From Crocinitomicaceae bacterium (GTDB taxonomy: Bacteria; Bacteroidota; Bacteroidia; Flavobacteriales_D; Crocinitomicaceae), in the NCBI GenBank assembly GCA_021325675.1, contig JAJTCM010000002.1:186001-250000 (forward strand): a DNA stretch of 64,000 bases, written 5' to 3'. Made by a program: the position numbers and the translations under genes. Shown here piece after piece: positions 1 through 9,810 of this stretch. Position 1 is the first letter of the stretch. Each line of letters starts with the position of its first letter. The notes beneath the pieces were generated by a model. The model was not told the origin of the DNA. It made no database searches and was given only the letters and a program-made list of their open reading frames with translations.

Positions 1-3000
1 ACCGTCTGGATCTGGCGGGAAGCGATGAAATTGTTATTTAAATCAAGTCCGGCCGGGTTTCCGTTGGCATCAGTCACAGCATTCAGGTTCGTTTGCAAAC
101 CGGCAACGCTCACAGAAGACGAATAACCGTGCTTGATGACGAAATTTTTCACGTATTTCTTCGTTTTTTCAAATTTTGTCAGCCCGTTGTAATTGATCGT
201 CCAGTTTGGCAGCGGAATGTTTTTAATCGGGTTGATGTTTCTTTCGTTGATATCCTTGCTTGTGTAAGCTGTCAGGAAAGCGCCGATCACAACCTCCTGC
301 TGCGTTCCGTCATACCCGGAGTAGTAGCCCGAAGCCAGCTCGGTAGAATTCAGGTTGCGCTCGCCCAAAACCCTGGAAGCTTCGCGGCGGTTATCCTGCA
401 ATCGGGTAAACACATCAGATTCATACGCATCGCCGATCTTCGCGAAAGCAGATTTGAATGAAATCGTCGAATAAGTCAGTGTACCCGTTTCCATGCGGCT
501 CTGGCTCTCAAACTCACCGGTGAGGTCGTTCCAGCGGAAGAATTCGCCGGAATTCAGCGAGAAATTACGGTTCATGCTCAATTCAACGGTGAGGTCTTTC
601 ATCGGTTCGAGGGTAGCCCGTCCGGAAATCGTTTGCGTATGCGTTATCGTATGCTGACGGTTCAGCGCCGGGTTTTTCACCAGCCAGCCGTTTTCTGCTG
701 CGGTTTCCGCAATACTGAAGCCGTTATTTCTTCCGCTCAGGTCGTAGCCCTGTTTACCGAAGTTGAATCCTGCCGATGGCGAGCTAAAGCCTTCGGAGAA
801 GCCCAGGACGCGGGTTTCGCGGTTATAGCCAGGCAATAAAGTTCCGTCGTTGATATTGTAAGTCGCAGAAACGTTGCGCACACTCATTCCCAAACGGGCA
901 ATGTAGCCGGCAACAGGATGAACCTTGCCCTTGCGTTTTTTCTCAGCTTCCTCTTCGCGTTTTTTCTTGCGTTCCTCCCGTCTTTTCTTACGCTCTTTTT
1001 TGCGTTTTTCCTTCGGTGTCAGCTCAGAATCCGGTTTTTCTTCTTCCTCCGGTTTCGGCTTGGCGTTGTCCGGCTTTTTGGTGGAAACAGTTCCCCGCTG
1101 CTGCTTGCCGTCATCCAGCACTTTCTTCAGGAAAGGAACCTTGTTGTAGAGGTTCACAAAATTCATCTGTACCGTAGCATTTACCACGCGGGAGTTCTGG
1201 ATAATATTTCCATATTCCGCCTGGCCTAACGGACCGCGCTGCCAGTTGTATGTACCGTTGTATTTTCCGTTTGCAGAAATCCAGTTCAGCGCAGGGATTT
1301 TATCGAAAGGAACATTATAAGAAAGTGAGTAATCATGCGTATAATCGGTTGTTTTACCAAAAGTATTCATCTGGGTGCGGATGGAATCCAGGAAAATACG
1401 GTAGCCTTCCGGGTTGTCTTTGCGGTCAACCTGTCCGTTAGCCTCATCAAAAATTGCCCGGTTATTGGCGTTGAAATTGAATTTCAGGTTTTTGGTAATG
1501 TCATAGCCCAGGCTGTAAGTCCTGTTCCAGAAGAAAGATTTCACATAAACAGGCGCGAATTCATAATCAGGCGCCAGGTTATTGCGGATCTGGCGCTCGT
1601 TGTAGCTTCGCTGCGTATTGTTGGTCATTGAGATCGTCTTCGGCATCAGATAGAGGTTCATGTCCTTGATAATCGCCCACCACGGGGATTTCTGCATGAA
1701 CTTCACATTTTTGAAAGGCTCGATCGGCTTGGCGTTGAACGAATAGTTATAAGCCAGGGTTCCTGACCAGATTTTCGTACGGTCGTATTTCAGGTTGAAA
1801 TCACGGCGCAGGTTTTCGCTGTAAGAATAACCGAAAGTAAAGTTAGAGAAGTCGTAGAAATGAGGCTTGGCACCTTCCCGGCGTTCTTTGCGGACATTCG
1901 TAAAGTTGTATGATTTCCGTTCGTTGAAATCCTGGCCAAGCTTTTCCCGTTCACGGCGTTCAGCCAGGTCTTCGTAATCCCTCAGGCGGATATCCGGGTT
2001 GAACGGGTCATATTCCGGGTTGATCATCCCTACGGAGTAACCATAGAAGAACGGCAGCGACAAGCGGGATTTCTTACCGAAAAACTGGCCCAGCTGCATG
2101 TTCGTATTGAAGTCGAAGTTGATCTGCTCGTTTCGCTGGCGGTCCTGCACCCTGCTTTCTATCGATCCCCAGTTGATCCCCTTGTAGCTTCCGGACATAG
2201 AAACGTTCGCAAAATCAGCTGCCTGCACCTGCATCCGGGCAACAGCCGCCGAACCACCTTCGCTCTGGAAATCGGACAAATACAATTCGTTTACCCAGAA
2301 AATACCGCATTTGGCCTGTCCGTCATCGCCCCACGGATTGTCATCCGTCGTACGCGGGTTGCGGATCCCGATCATAATCGTACGCACGCCTTGCAAGTTC
2401 GGGCTTCCCTTCACTTTGATCAGGCGTTTCGGGTTTTTAGGGTCAATCGCCACATATTCGACCTGGTTCGTTAAGCTCGAATTCGGGTCGGAAGTAACGT
2501 TATTCCGTTTTTTCTTTAAGTTCAGTAAGTCGTCAAAATCAATTTCCACGAAGTTGGCATCGGGCCAGATATCCGTATCCAGTGTTGCTCCCCACTGCGT
2601 TACGGAAAGCGGCATTTCATACTCGTAGTAATTGTCTGTATAATCTGTTCCCAAGCGAACGAACAAGGTAACATCTTCGTTATTCAACGGCTTGGATTGC
2701 GTGAATTCTTCCGCGTGAACGAACAATTTCATTTTTTTGTAGGTCCGCACATCGAACTGAACATTGCGGTAAGCCGCACGCGCATCACCGTCACGCAGGT
2801 CGCATACTTCCAGCATCAAAGCCTGCTCGTTCATCTGGCGCTGCTGAACCTGGGAAGGGTCAACTTCACGCTGGATTCCCGGGGGAATAACGTAGTTAAT
2901 CGGCTCGCGCTTGGAGTTTTCCTCGATGTTTACCGCACCGATATTGAAAGTCGTCAGGTTCGGGTCGCCCTGGATCACTTCTCCCGGTGAAGTCAGGTCT

Positions 3001-6000
3001 TCGCGGTATCTTCTCCACTCCCCGCGAATGAATTCGAGGCGTGCAAAACGCAAAACCACTTCTTCGTCAAAATCCTTCACGAACATCCGCATGAAACGAA
3101 TGGAGCGGAAATCCGTAATCCCGTTAACCACGCGCTGCGGTTCAGCCAAAGGCACTTTAAACTGGATCCAGCGCTCTGTTTTGTTCCCGTTTTTAACCAA
3201 TTGAATGTTGGTAATGAAATTCTTTCCTTCTTCCAGGTCACCTTGTCTCAGGCTGACTTTATACTGGAAATAGCTTTCGGTTTCAGAAAGGTTGTTATCC
3301 TGGTTAATGTCTTCGTTATCCGGCATTTGAGTGGACAAAGTCGGGTAGCCTTCCGAGTTCATCGTGTCTGACATTTCCGGTGTCGGGGAATTGCCTTGCA
3401 TTCCGTTATAGCGCTTGTAACGCTCTAAAATGTCTGCACTTTCATTGTCGTAAGTGTCGTCGCGGTAAAAACGGTAATCGTCACCCGACGGGTCGAAAAT
3501 CATGCGGGATTTTACCTCAGGCAACAAATCCGGGTGGTCTTGTACCCAGTTTACGTATGCCTGGAATGCTTCACGCTCTTTGTCATTGTTCCAGCCGTCA
3601 AGCCCGACATCCTGCACCAAAACGTTGTCCGGATCGGTATCAAAAGCGTTCACTACCACCTGCTGGGTAGAAACCCGTGCCCATTCTGTTGTATCAAGGT
3701 TGTTATCAAGTGAATTAGCCAGCGGAAGGCCGTTTTCAAAGCTTTTGCGGGAGTCGGAAAGTACATCTTCGGAAATATTTCCTAAGTTGAAGTACAAATC
3801 ACCACCATTGTGCGGGGCTTCCGGGTTTACGTTTTCTGCATCTTCGTTAAACGGGTCAAGCATCCAGAACTGGATAAATTCGATGTTAGTCTGCTCAAAA
3901 TCATTTGTTGACAATGAACGCTGAATCCCTCCCCAGCGGTTTTCCGGGTTGGTGAAAAGTCCGTTGGCATCAACCGTATTCGTCGTATCGTAGTTGTACA
4001 TTCCGCGCTCTTTCGGGTAGTAAGCCAGCTCCAGGATCGGAATGTTGCTGAAAGTACCGATCTGCTGCTGCAAATTCGGGAAAATCTCCTGCTGCTGGAT
4101 CAAACGCATCCGGCTGTCGGAAAGCATCGTCGGGTCTTCTTTAATGTGTTGTGGTGTCAGGTTATTGTTGTTGTAGAACAATAAATCGATCAGGTACCAG
4201 CTCGTTTTGGAACGGCGGAAACCGGTGCTCAGGTCTTTTTTGGTCGCTTCCGGGAACAGGTCCGGCTGTCCCTGCGGGATCGAAGCCAAACGCCAGGAAG
4301 TTACCGAGCGCAGGTCAATGGAGCTTTGGCTGCCTTCGAAATCATCCACGTAGGAAATACCTTCTTTCGTGATCGCTCGCGGCGTTCCCGGGATCAGGTG
4401 TGCCACTTCCCCCGTAAAGGAAATATTCGATTTGGCACGCGTTGAAATCACCGGCAGGTAATCCACTAATTTCGTCAGGAATGGTAAATCATGTTTAAAA
4501 GCAACGTCCAGTCCTAAAATATTGTTTTTATAAGGCTCGCTTCCGATATCGACTTTCTGGGTGATCGGGCGTTCCATCATCCGCATCCAGGTGGCACCGA
4601 CGTTGAAATCGCGGCCAAAGCGGTAATTTAAATGTGTTCCAAGCAAGGATTTGGCCTGGAAGCCGAAAACAGAGTTGCTTTCAATGGAAATTTTGATCGG
4701 TGTGTTGGACTCCAGGATCCCCGTATTGAGGATTTTCACCCTTCCGAGGTTGTAATCCACGGTATAATCTGTTCCCTCCGTCAGCTTGATGCCGCCCGCC
4801 GTAACGGAAACAGCCCCCTGCGGAACGTTCAGCGCATTCAGCGGAATATCCGAGCTCACGGAAGACTGGTACTGTCCGCGGAAAAGGAAACGATTTTTTG
4901 ACGGGATTTGCTGTGCCGCCGTTTTGGTGGAATCATACAGCTCCGTATAAGCAATTTTATCTACTACAGTTTCTGAAATGCCCTGCTGGATCATTTTGTC
5001 GCGCAAGGTTTTTCCGAAAGGCTCAGCCGTGGAGAAATAAACGCGCCCGTTCTTCGGATTGATCGTTCCCCCGTTTTCAGCGCGGTTCCCCACAAAATTC
5101 ATAGGTGCGAAGTCAAACAAACCATCCGAAAAAGGCTGGTTGTTCATGTTCAGCTTATCCATTTCAACCAAGGTCACGAGCTGCACATCGTCGAGCCCTT
5201 CATACGGGAAGAAATTTACCGGCAAGCTGGTTTCCGGGTTGTTATACAGAACATCCAGACGGAAGCCTTGCTTATCCAGCTGGTAAGCCCCGATGGAATA
5301 TACGTTTTTCATCATCAGCTCCCAGATTTTAAGCTTGGGATTGGTGATGGTCGGTTTCAATAATTTAAGGAAAAGCGCTTCCTGGCCGGAAACCCCGTCG
5401 GTAGAGAATTCACCCACCTGGAAAGTTTCACCTTTGTAAGTATACTCGTAAGCAACCCCAAGTACCTCATCGTTATTCAGCGGCTGGTTCAGGGAAATGA
5501 AACCTAAAAGCGGGTTGTAGGTAAATTCCTGCTCGGAAAGCTTGCGTGCGTTTTCTACTTTTTCGTAATGGATCGCTTGCTGGAATGGTCCCGGGGCAAT
5601 GTTTTGCGCCGAAAGGGCGTTCACCGAGTTGGAGAAACCGCGCACCAAAGGCTGGTTGGAAAGCCACTGATACAAGGTATTGTAATCGTTATCCGGCATC
5701 GGTGAAGACGACAAGCTCGCCGGTCCACCCTCAAAATCTTCTTCCTGTGATTCACCCAAATCCGAGAAAGCCAGGACGTTACGGGTATTTTCCGTATTGT
5801 TCACGCGGTTAGTGAGCCACACTTCGATCCGTGTGATATTGATTTCAGATTTTACGATCGGCAATTCGGACATCGCTTCATCGTAAGCATCAACAAAATA
5901 CTGGTTGAGGAAATAATGGCGGTTGGCCTCGTAGTTATCGGCTGTAATTTCAAAATTCTGGATTTGGGCCTTGCCCGAAATATTGATTTCCTGGCGTTTT

Positions 6001-6833
6001 CCTTTGGAGGAAGCGGCTACCCCGTCAATTGTCAGGTTTCCGAAACGCATCTGGGTTTTCACCCCGAATAAAGTCTGCGAACCCTGGATCAAAGAAGTAT
6101 TCAGCGGCAGGGTCACGTTTCCGAGCTCTACTTTCTGAAGGATCTGGTCTTCGTCGCCCGTCCAGGCCAGGTTGCTGATATTATCGAAATCAAAGGCCGC
6201 CTGCGTATTATAGCTCGTGTTCAGCTTCAGGCGTGTACCGATCTGTCCAACGAGGTTGATCTGCATTTGCTGCTGGAAATCAAAGCGGGTCACACGGCGC
6301 TGTTTCACCGGCAAAACCGGGTTGTCGTAGCGCGAAGAGTTGACACCGAACGTAAGCTCAACCGATCCTTGCGGCTTGATGGAAATTTCGTCTGAACCGA
6401 AAATATTCTGAAAAGTTTTTCCCGGGATTTTGATCGGCGGGATAACTGCCTGGTTTTCTTTTGTTTGCTGGTCGATCTTGTCTTTCCAGTTATCCTGCAT
6501 GGCTTTCCGGCGCTCATATTCGAGGTATTCCTCGAAAGTCATCATGGAAGGGTTGCGGTAGTTCATCTCAGAGTTTCCGTACGTTTCCTTGAAAACATAA
6601 GTTCCGGTATTGGGATCGTATACAATCGTTTGCTTTACGCCTGACGGATCGCCGAGGTCGAAGCTCTGATTAGTTGTTTGCGTGGGATCTATATTGTTCT
6701 GAATAGGAAAAGGCAGAACCACTTGGTTCGTATCTTCCTGGGCCATAGAAAAAGACGCCAAAACAGTGCAAAGCCCTGTTAAAGACATTTTTTTCAATGA
6801 ATTAAGCCTGTATTTCAATCCAGTTAAAATCAC
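1..6833 (-). CDS. sprA: SprA, type IX secretion outer-membrane translocon (3' end missing)
   Basis: SprA is the very large outer-membrane barrel through which type IX secretion cargo leaves the cell; it is also needed for gliding in Flavobacteria. The frame is open from 6833 to the window edge, giving about 2277 codons. Family members are around 2400 residues, so roughly the last hundred residues lie outside. I read the N-terminal part (FGVNSSRYDNP, GDPSGVKQTIVYDP) and the C-terminal part (LDLNNNFIASRQ) in the same frame. I chose GTG at 6833, which overlaps the ruvA stop as GTGA and gives a basic N-terminus before a hydrophobic signal segment ending in SMAQ. An ATG at 6788 is the alternative but lacks the basic residues. 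A very highly charged Lys/Arg/Glu segment is encoded at about 918-1060. It is the last gene of maeB-ruvA-sprA. Identity is confident; the start is less so. Confidence 0.93.
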   Translation of the reverse strand, partial: MILTGLKYRLNSLKKMSLTGLCTVLASFSMAQEDTNQVVLPFPIQNNIDPTQTTNQSFDLGDPSGVKQTIVYDPNTGTYVFKETYGNSEMNYRNPSMMTFEEYLEYERRKAMQDNWKDKIDQQTKENQAVIPPIKIPGKTFQNIFGSDEISIKPQGSVELTFGVNSSRYDNPVLPVKQRRVTRFDFQQQMQINLVGQIGTRLKLNTSYNTQAAFDFDNISNLAWTGDEDQILQKVELGNVTLPLNTSLIQGSQTLFGVKTQMRFGNLTIDGVAASSKGKRQEINISGKAQIQNFEITADNYEANRHYFLNQYFVDAYDEAMSELPIVKSEINITRIEVWLTNRVNNTENTRNVLAFSDLGESQEEDFEGGPASLSSSPMPDNDYNTLYQWLSNQPLVRGFSNSVNALSAQNIAPGPFQQAIHYEKVENARKLSEQEFTYNPLLGFISLNQPLNNDEVLGVAYEYTYKGETFQVGEFSTDGVSGQEALFLKLLKPTITNPKLKIWELMMKNVYSIGAYQLDKQGFRLDVLYNNPETSLPVNFFPYEGLDDVQLVTLVEMDKLNMNNQPFSDGLFDFAPMNFVGNRAENGGTINPKNGRVYFSTAEPFGKTLRDKMIQQGISETVVDKIAYTELYDSTKTAAQQIPSKNRFLFRGQYQSSVSSDIPLNALNVPQGAVSVTAGGIKLTEGTDYTVDYNLGRVKILNTGILESNTPIKISIESNSVFGFQAKSLLGTHLNYRFGRDFNVGATWMRMMERPITQKVDIGSEPYKNNILGLDVAFKHDLPFLTKLVDYLPVISTRAKSNISFTGEVAHLIPGTPRAITKEGISYVDDFEGSQSSIDLRSVTSWRLASIPQGQPDLFPEATKKDLSTGFRRSKTSWYLIDLLFYNNNNLTPQHIKEDPTMLSDSRMRLIQQQEIFPNLQQQIGTFSNIPILELAYYPKERGMYNYDTTNTVDANGLFTNPENRWGGIQRSLSTNDFEQTNIEFIQFWMLDPFNEDAENVNPEAPHNGGDLYFNLGNISEDVLSDSRKSFENGLPLANSLDNNLDTTEWARVSTQQVVVNAFDTDPDNVLVQDVGLDGWNNDKEREAFQAYVNWVQDHPDLLPEVKSRMIFDPSGDDYRFYRDDTYDNESADILERYKRYNGMQGNSPTPEMSDTMNSEGYPTLSTQMPDNEDINQDNNLSETESYFQYKVSLRQGDLEEGKNFITNIQLVKNGNKTERWIQFKVPLAEPQRVVNGITDFRSIRFMRMFVKDFDEEVVLRFARLEFIRGEWRRYREDLTSPGEVIQGDPNLTTFNIGAVNIEENSKREPINYVIPPGIQREVDPSQVQQRQMNEQALMLEVCDLRDGDARAAYRNVQFDVRTYKKMKLFVHAEEFTQSKPLNNEDVTLFVRLGTDYTDNYYEYEMPLSVTQWGATLDTDIWPDANFVEIDFDDLLNLKKKRNNVTSDPNSSLTNQVEYVAIDPKNPKRLIKVKGSPNLQGVRTIMIGIRNPRTTDDNPWGDDGQAKCGIFWVNELYLSDFQSEGGSAAVARMQVQAADFANVSMSGSYKGINWGSIESRVQDRQRNEQINFDFNTNMQLGQFFGKKSRLSLPFFYGYSVGMINPEYDPFNPDIRLRDYEDLAERREREKLGQDFNERKSYNFTNVRKERREGAKPHFYDFSNFTFGYSYSENLRRDFNLKYDRTKIWSGTLAYNYSFNAKPIEPFKNVKFMQKSPWWAIIKDMNLYLMPKTISMTNNTQRSYNERQIRNNLAPDYEFAPVYVKSFFWNRTYSLGYDITKNLKFNFNANNRAIFDEANGQVDRKDNPEGYRIFLDSIRTQMNTFGKTTDYTHDYSLSYNVPFDKIPALNWISANGKYNGTYNWQRGPLGQAEYGNIIQNSRVVNATVQMNFVNLYNKVPFLKKVLDDGKQQRGTVSTKKPDNAKPKPEEEEKPDSELTPKEKRKKERKKRREERKKKREEEAEKKRKGKVHPVAGYIARLGMSVRNVSATYNINDGTLLPGYNRETRVLGFSEGFSSPSAGFNFGKQGYDLSGRNNGFSIAETAAENGWLVKNPALNRQHTITHTQTISGRATLEPMKDLTVELSMNRNFSLNSGEFFRWNDLTGEFESQSRMETGTLTYSTISFKSAFAKIGDAYESDVFTRLQDNRREASRVLGERNLNSTELASGYYSGYDGTQQEVVIGAFLTAYTSKDINERNINPIKNIPLPNWTINYNGLTKFEKTKKYVKNFVIKHGYSSSVSVAGLQTNLNAVTDANGNPAGLDLNNNFIASRQIQT

Positions 6834-7405
6834 AATATTTTCAATGCTTCCTTAATTAATTGTTCGACAGTTTCGTCTCCAGTAGCAATTTTATCCAGTG
6901 CCTTGTCTGCGTTTTTCTTGTCAAAGCCCAAAGAAACTAATGCAGTTAACGCATCAAATCGGTTTGTATTGCCTTGGGTGAATATATTTTCAGAAGAAAA
7001 ATTCATTTTAACAACTTTGTCCTTCAAATCAATGATAACACGTTGTGCGGTTTTCGCCCCGATGCCTTTAATTCCCTGGATTGTTTTCACATCTTCCACC
7101 TGGATCGCATGTGCAATTTCCTCCGGTACAAGCGAAGAAAGCATGATCATCGCCGTATTTGGCCCGATGCCGGAAACAGAAACCAGGTGCTGGAACATTT
7201 CCCGCTCTTCCTTCGTCGCGAAGCCGTATAAAATGTGTGCATCCTCGCGGACAACCAGCTGTGTGAAAATGAATACGGCTTCTTCACTCTTCAGCGAGGA
7301 AAAGGTATTCAGGGAGATTTTTACCTCGTAGCCGATCCCGTTGCATTCCACGATGATGACCGTTGGGTTTTTCTCTACTAATCTTCCGTTCAGGTGTGTG
7401 ATCAT
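6830..7405 (-). CDS. ruvA: Holliday junction branch migration protein RuvA
   Basis: RuvA binds four-way DNA junctions and loads the RuvB motor for branch migration during recombination and fork repair. The 191 residues match the usual family length of about 190-200. The N-terminal OB-fold domain covers residues 1-63. Two helix-hairpin-helix motifs follow, SVSGIGPNTA near 77 and IKGIGAKTAQ near 112. The C-terminal RuvB-contacting domain is at about 145-191 (ALVSLGFDKKNADKAL). It starts 13 bases after the maeB stop and its TGA overlaps the proposed sprA GTG, so it is probably co-transcribed with both. ruvB and ruvC are not in the window. Confidence 0.97.
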   Translation of the reverse strand: MITHLNGRLVEKNPTVIIVECNGIGYEVKISLNTFSSLKSEEAVFIFTQLVVREDAHILYGFATKEEREMFQHLVSVSGIGPNTAMIMLSSLVPEEIAHAIQVEDVKTIQGIKGIGAKTAQRVIIDLKDKVVKMNFSSENIFTQGNTNRFDALTALVSLGFDKKNADKALDKIATGDETVEQLIKEALKIL

Positions 7406-7418
7406 CGTTTAGCTCAGG

Positions 7419-9683
7419 TTACTTGTTTTGTGCATCAACAACTGCTACTTTCACCATGTTGATGATTTCACGTACGGAAGCGCCCATTTGCACCACGTGG
7501 ATCGATTTACGCAAGCCCACTAATACAGGGCCTACAGATTCCACCTCTGTCATTGCCTGCAACAATTTGTAAGCAATGTTACCGGAAGACAGGTTCGGGA
7601 AAATCAGTGTGTTGACTTCTTTATTGGCTAAGGATGAGAACGAGAATTTCTCCATCATCAGCTCATTATCCAGTGCAAAATTGGCCTGAACTTCGCCGTC
7701 AACTGTCAGCGACGGATATTTCTCATGCAAAATCTCAACCGCCTTTGCCATTTTCACGGCATCTTCGCCCTGGGCAGACCCAAAGTTCGAGTAGCTCAGC
7801 AAAGCAATTTTTGGCGTCACCTTGAATTTACGGATCGTTTTAGCCACGTTTCCGGTAATCTCAGCGATCTGCTCGGCCGTCGGGTTGGCGTTAACTGTTG
7901 TATCCGCCATAAACAAAGGCCCGCGCTTGGTGAGCAAAATATAAAGCCCGGCAACTACTGTCACGTCTTTTTCAGGACCTATAGTCTGGAACGCAGCTTT
8001 GAGCACATCTTTGTAATTGCGTGTTGCACCGGAAATCATAGCATCCGCATCGCCGGTTTCAACCATCATCGCCCCGAAATGGTTACGTTCACGCATAACC
8101 TGTACGGATTCGAATTCGGTAAAGCCTTTGCGCTTGCGTTTTTCGAAAAATACCTGTCCGTAACGTAAACGGCGGCTTTCCTCTTCTTCAGATTTCGGGT
8201 CAACGATCTCAAATCCTGTAAACTCGAGCGAATACTCTTCGATCAAAGCCTCGATTTTTTTGCGTTTCCCTAAAAGGATAGGATAAGCAATCCCTTCTTC
8301 CGACGCAAACTGTGCAGCTTTTAAGATCTTATAGTTGTCTGCTTCCGCAAATACGACTTTTTTCGGGTTCGACTGCGCTTTTACCGTCAGGTTGCGCAGT
8401 AGTTTGTTTCCTAAGCCGAGACGGGCTTTGAGCTCATGCTCGTAAGCGTCCCAATCGGTGATCGGCAGCTTTGCAACACCTGAATCCATAGCTGCTTTGG
8501 CAACTGCCGGGGCTACGTAGTAAATCAAACGCTGGTCCAATGGCTTCGGGATGATCTGCTCGCGGCCAAAGGAAATATTTTTATCGCCGTAAGCTTCAAT
8601 CACCTCTTCCGGGATCGTTTCTTTCGCCAGGGAAGCAATCGCTTTCACGGCAGCCAGCTTCATTTCTTCATTAATTGTTGTGGCACGCACATCCAGCGCC
8701 CCGCGGAAAATAAACGGGAAACCCAATACATTGTTCACCTGGTTAGGATGGTCGGAACGCCCTGTGGCCATGATGATGTCATTGCGGACAGACATGGCAT
8801 CCTTATAAGTAATTTCCGGATCCGGGTTCGCCAGCGCAAATACGATCGGGTCTGGCGCCATCGAAGCCACCATTTCTTTGGAAACGATATTTCCCTTGGA
8901 AAGACCGAGGAACACATCCGCCCCTTTCATCGCTTTTTTCAGCGACATATCTTTTTTGTGTGAGCCGAAAAACAGCTTGTTTTCGTCGAGGTCTTTACGC
9001 TCCAGGCTCAGCATGCCTTTGCTGTCAAACATAAAGATGTTTTCAAGCTTAGCGCCAAGCGTATGGTATAATTTAGTACAGGACATCGCTGAAGCGCCTG
9101 CACCGGAAATGACAATTTTAACGTCTTCTATCTTTTTTCCTGCCAGTTCAAGCGCGTTGAGCAGGGCAGCGGAAGAAATAATCGCTGTTCCGTGCTGATC
9201 ATCGTGCATTACCGGGATATCCAGCTCTTCTTTGAGGCGGCGCTCAATTTCAAAAGCTTCGGGCGCTTTGATGTCTTCCAGGTTAATTCCCCCGAAAGTT
9301 GGCGCGATCGCTTTCACAGTCTGGATAAACAGCTCAGGATCGCTTGCGTCTACTTCAATATCGAATACGTCAATATCAGCAAAAATCTTGAAAAGTACGC
9401 CCTTGCCTTCCATAACCGGCTTGGAAGCTTCCGGGCCGATATTTCCCAGGCCAAGAACAGCTGTTCCGTTGGAGATTACCGCCACCAGGTTGCCCTTAGC
9501 CGTGTATTTGTAAACATCTTCCTTGTTTTCAGCGATTTTCAGGCAAGGCTCGGCCACTCCCGGCGAATACGCCAGTGAGAGGTCCCTCGGTGTGGAATAT
9601 GGCTTAGTTGGAATGACTTCAATCTTTCCCGGTTTCCCGGAAGAATGATAGTCTAAAGCATCTTGTTTGCGGATCTTTGCCAT
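7419..9683 (-). CDS. maeB: NADP-dependent malic enzyme with C-terminal phosphotransacetylase-like domain
   Basis: This cytoplasmic enzyme decarboxylates malate to pyruvate with reduction of NADP, feeding NADPH and pyruvate supply. At 754 residues it has the long MaeB architecture: a malic enzyme part (about 1-430) and a phosphate acetyl/butyryl-transferase-like domain (about 430-754), which in known family members is regulatory and not catalytic. Visible motifs include SNGTAVLGLGNIGP near 71, the HDDQHGT segment at 160-166, and a nucleotide-binding ISGAGASAM near 192. It is first in the operon with ruvA and sprA and has a good promoter directly upstream. The start ATG at 9683 fits the family N-terminus. 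Confidence 0.95.
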   Translation of the reverse strand: MAKIRKQDALDYHSSGKPGKIEVIPTKPYSTPRDLSLAYSPGVAEPCLKIAENKEDVYKYTAKGNLVAVISNGTAVLGLGNIGPEASKPVMEGKGVLFKIFADIDVFDIEVDASDPELFIQTVKAIAPTFGGINLEDIKAPEAFEIERRLKEELDIPVMHDDQHGTAIISSAALLNALELAGKKIEDVKIVISGAGASAMSCTKLYHTLGAKLENIFMFDSKGMLSLERKDLDENKLFFGSHKKDMSLKKAMKGADVFLGLSKGNIVSKEMVASMAPDPIVFALANPDPEITYKDAMSVRNDIIMATGRSDHPNQVNNVLGFPFIFRGALDVRATTINEEMKLAAVKAIASLAKETIPEEVIEAYGDKNISFGREQIIPKPLDQRLIYYVAPAVAKAAMDSGVAKLPITDWDAYEHELKARLGLGNKLLRNLTVKAQSNPKKVVFAEADNYKILKAAQFASEEGIAYPILLGKRKKIEALIEEYSLEFTGFEIVDPKSEEEESRRLRYGQVFFEKRKRKGFTEFESVQVMRERNHFGAMMVETGDADAMISGATRNYKDVLKAAFQTIGPEKDVTVVAGLYILLTKRGPLFMADTTVNANPTAEQIAEITGNVAKTIRKFKVTPKIALLSYSNFGSAQGEDAVKMAKAVEILHEKYPSLTVDGEVQANFALDNELMMEKFSFSSLANKEVNTLIFPNLSSGNIAYKLLQAMTEVESVGPVLVGLRKSIHVVQMGASVREIINMVKVAVVDAQNK

Positions 9684-9708
9684 AATTTTTTGCGTTTATT
9701 GAAGCCGG

Positions 9709-9740
9709 CAAAGTTAAGAAAAATGCCTTTATAATAACAA
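9709..9740 (-). promoter_or_regulatory. Bacteroidota-type promoter for maeB-ruvA-sprA
   Basis: On the minus strand there is a TTG (9740-9738), a 21-base spacer, then TAACTTTG (9716-9709), an exact match to the TAnnTTTG -7 consensus of Bacteroidota. The box ends 25 bases before the maeB ATG at 9683. Confidence 0.7.
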
Positions 9741-9751
9741 CTTAAATGAAT

Positions 9752-9785
9752 AAAAAAACCCTGATCCGTCAGTGACGGACCAGGG
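9752..9785 (-). terminator. Rho-independent terminator after the type IX thioredoxin-like gene
   Basis: The stem is about 12 base pairs (CCCTGGTCCGTC with GACGGATCAGGG on the minus strand, one G-T pair) with a 3-base loop, followed by seven T. It lies just downstream of the gene that ends at 9811 and directly upstream of the maeB promoter. Confidence 0.85.
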
Positions 9786-9810
9786 CCTCTTCTTGTAATT
9801 TAAGACTGAA

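Noticed and set aside
918-1229. A plus-strand open frame that would encode a very hydrophobic, membrane-like protein
   Set aside because: It is the antisense of the Lys/Glu/Arg-rich codons of SprA; AAA/GAA codons read backwards give Phe/Leu. No start context, promoter or family match.
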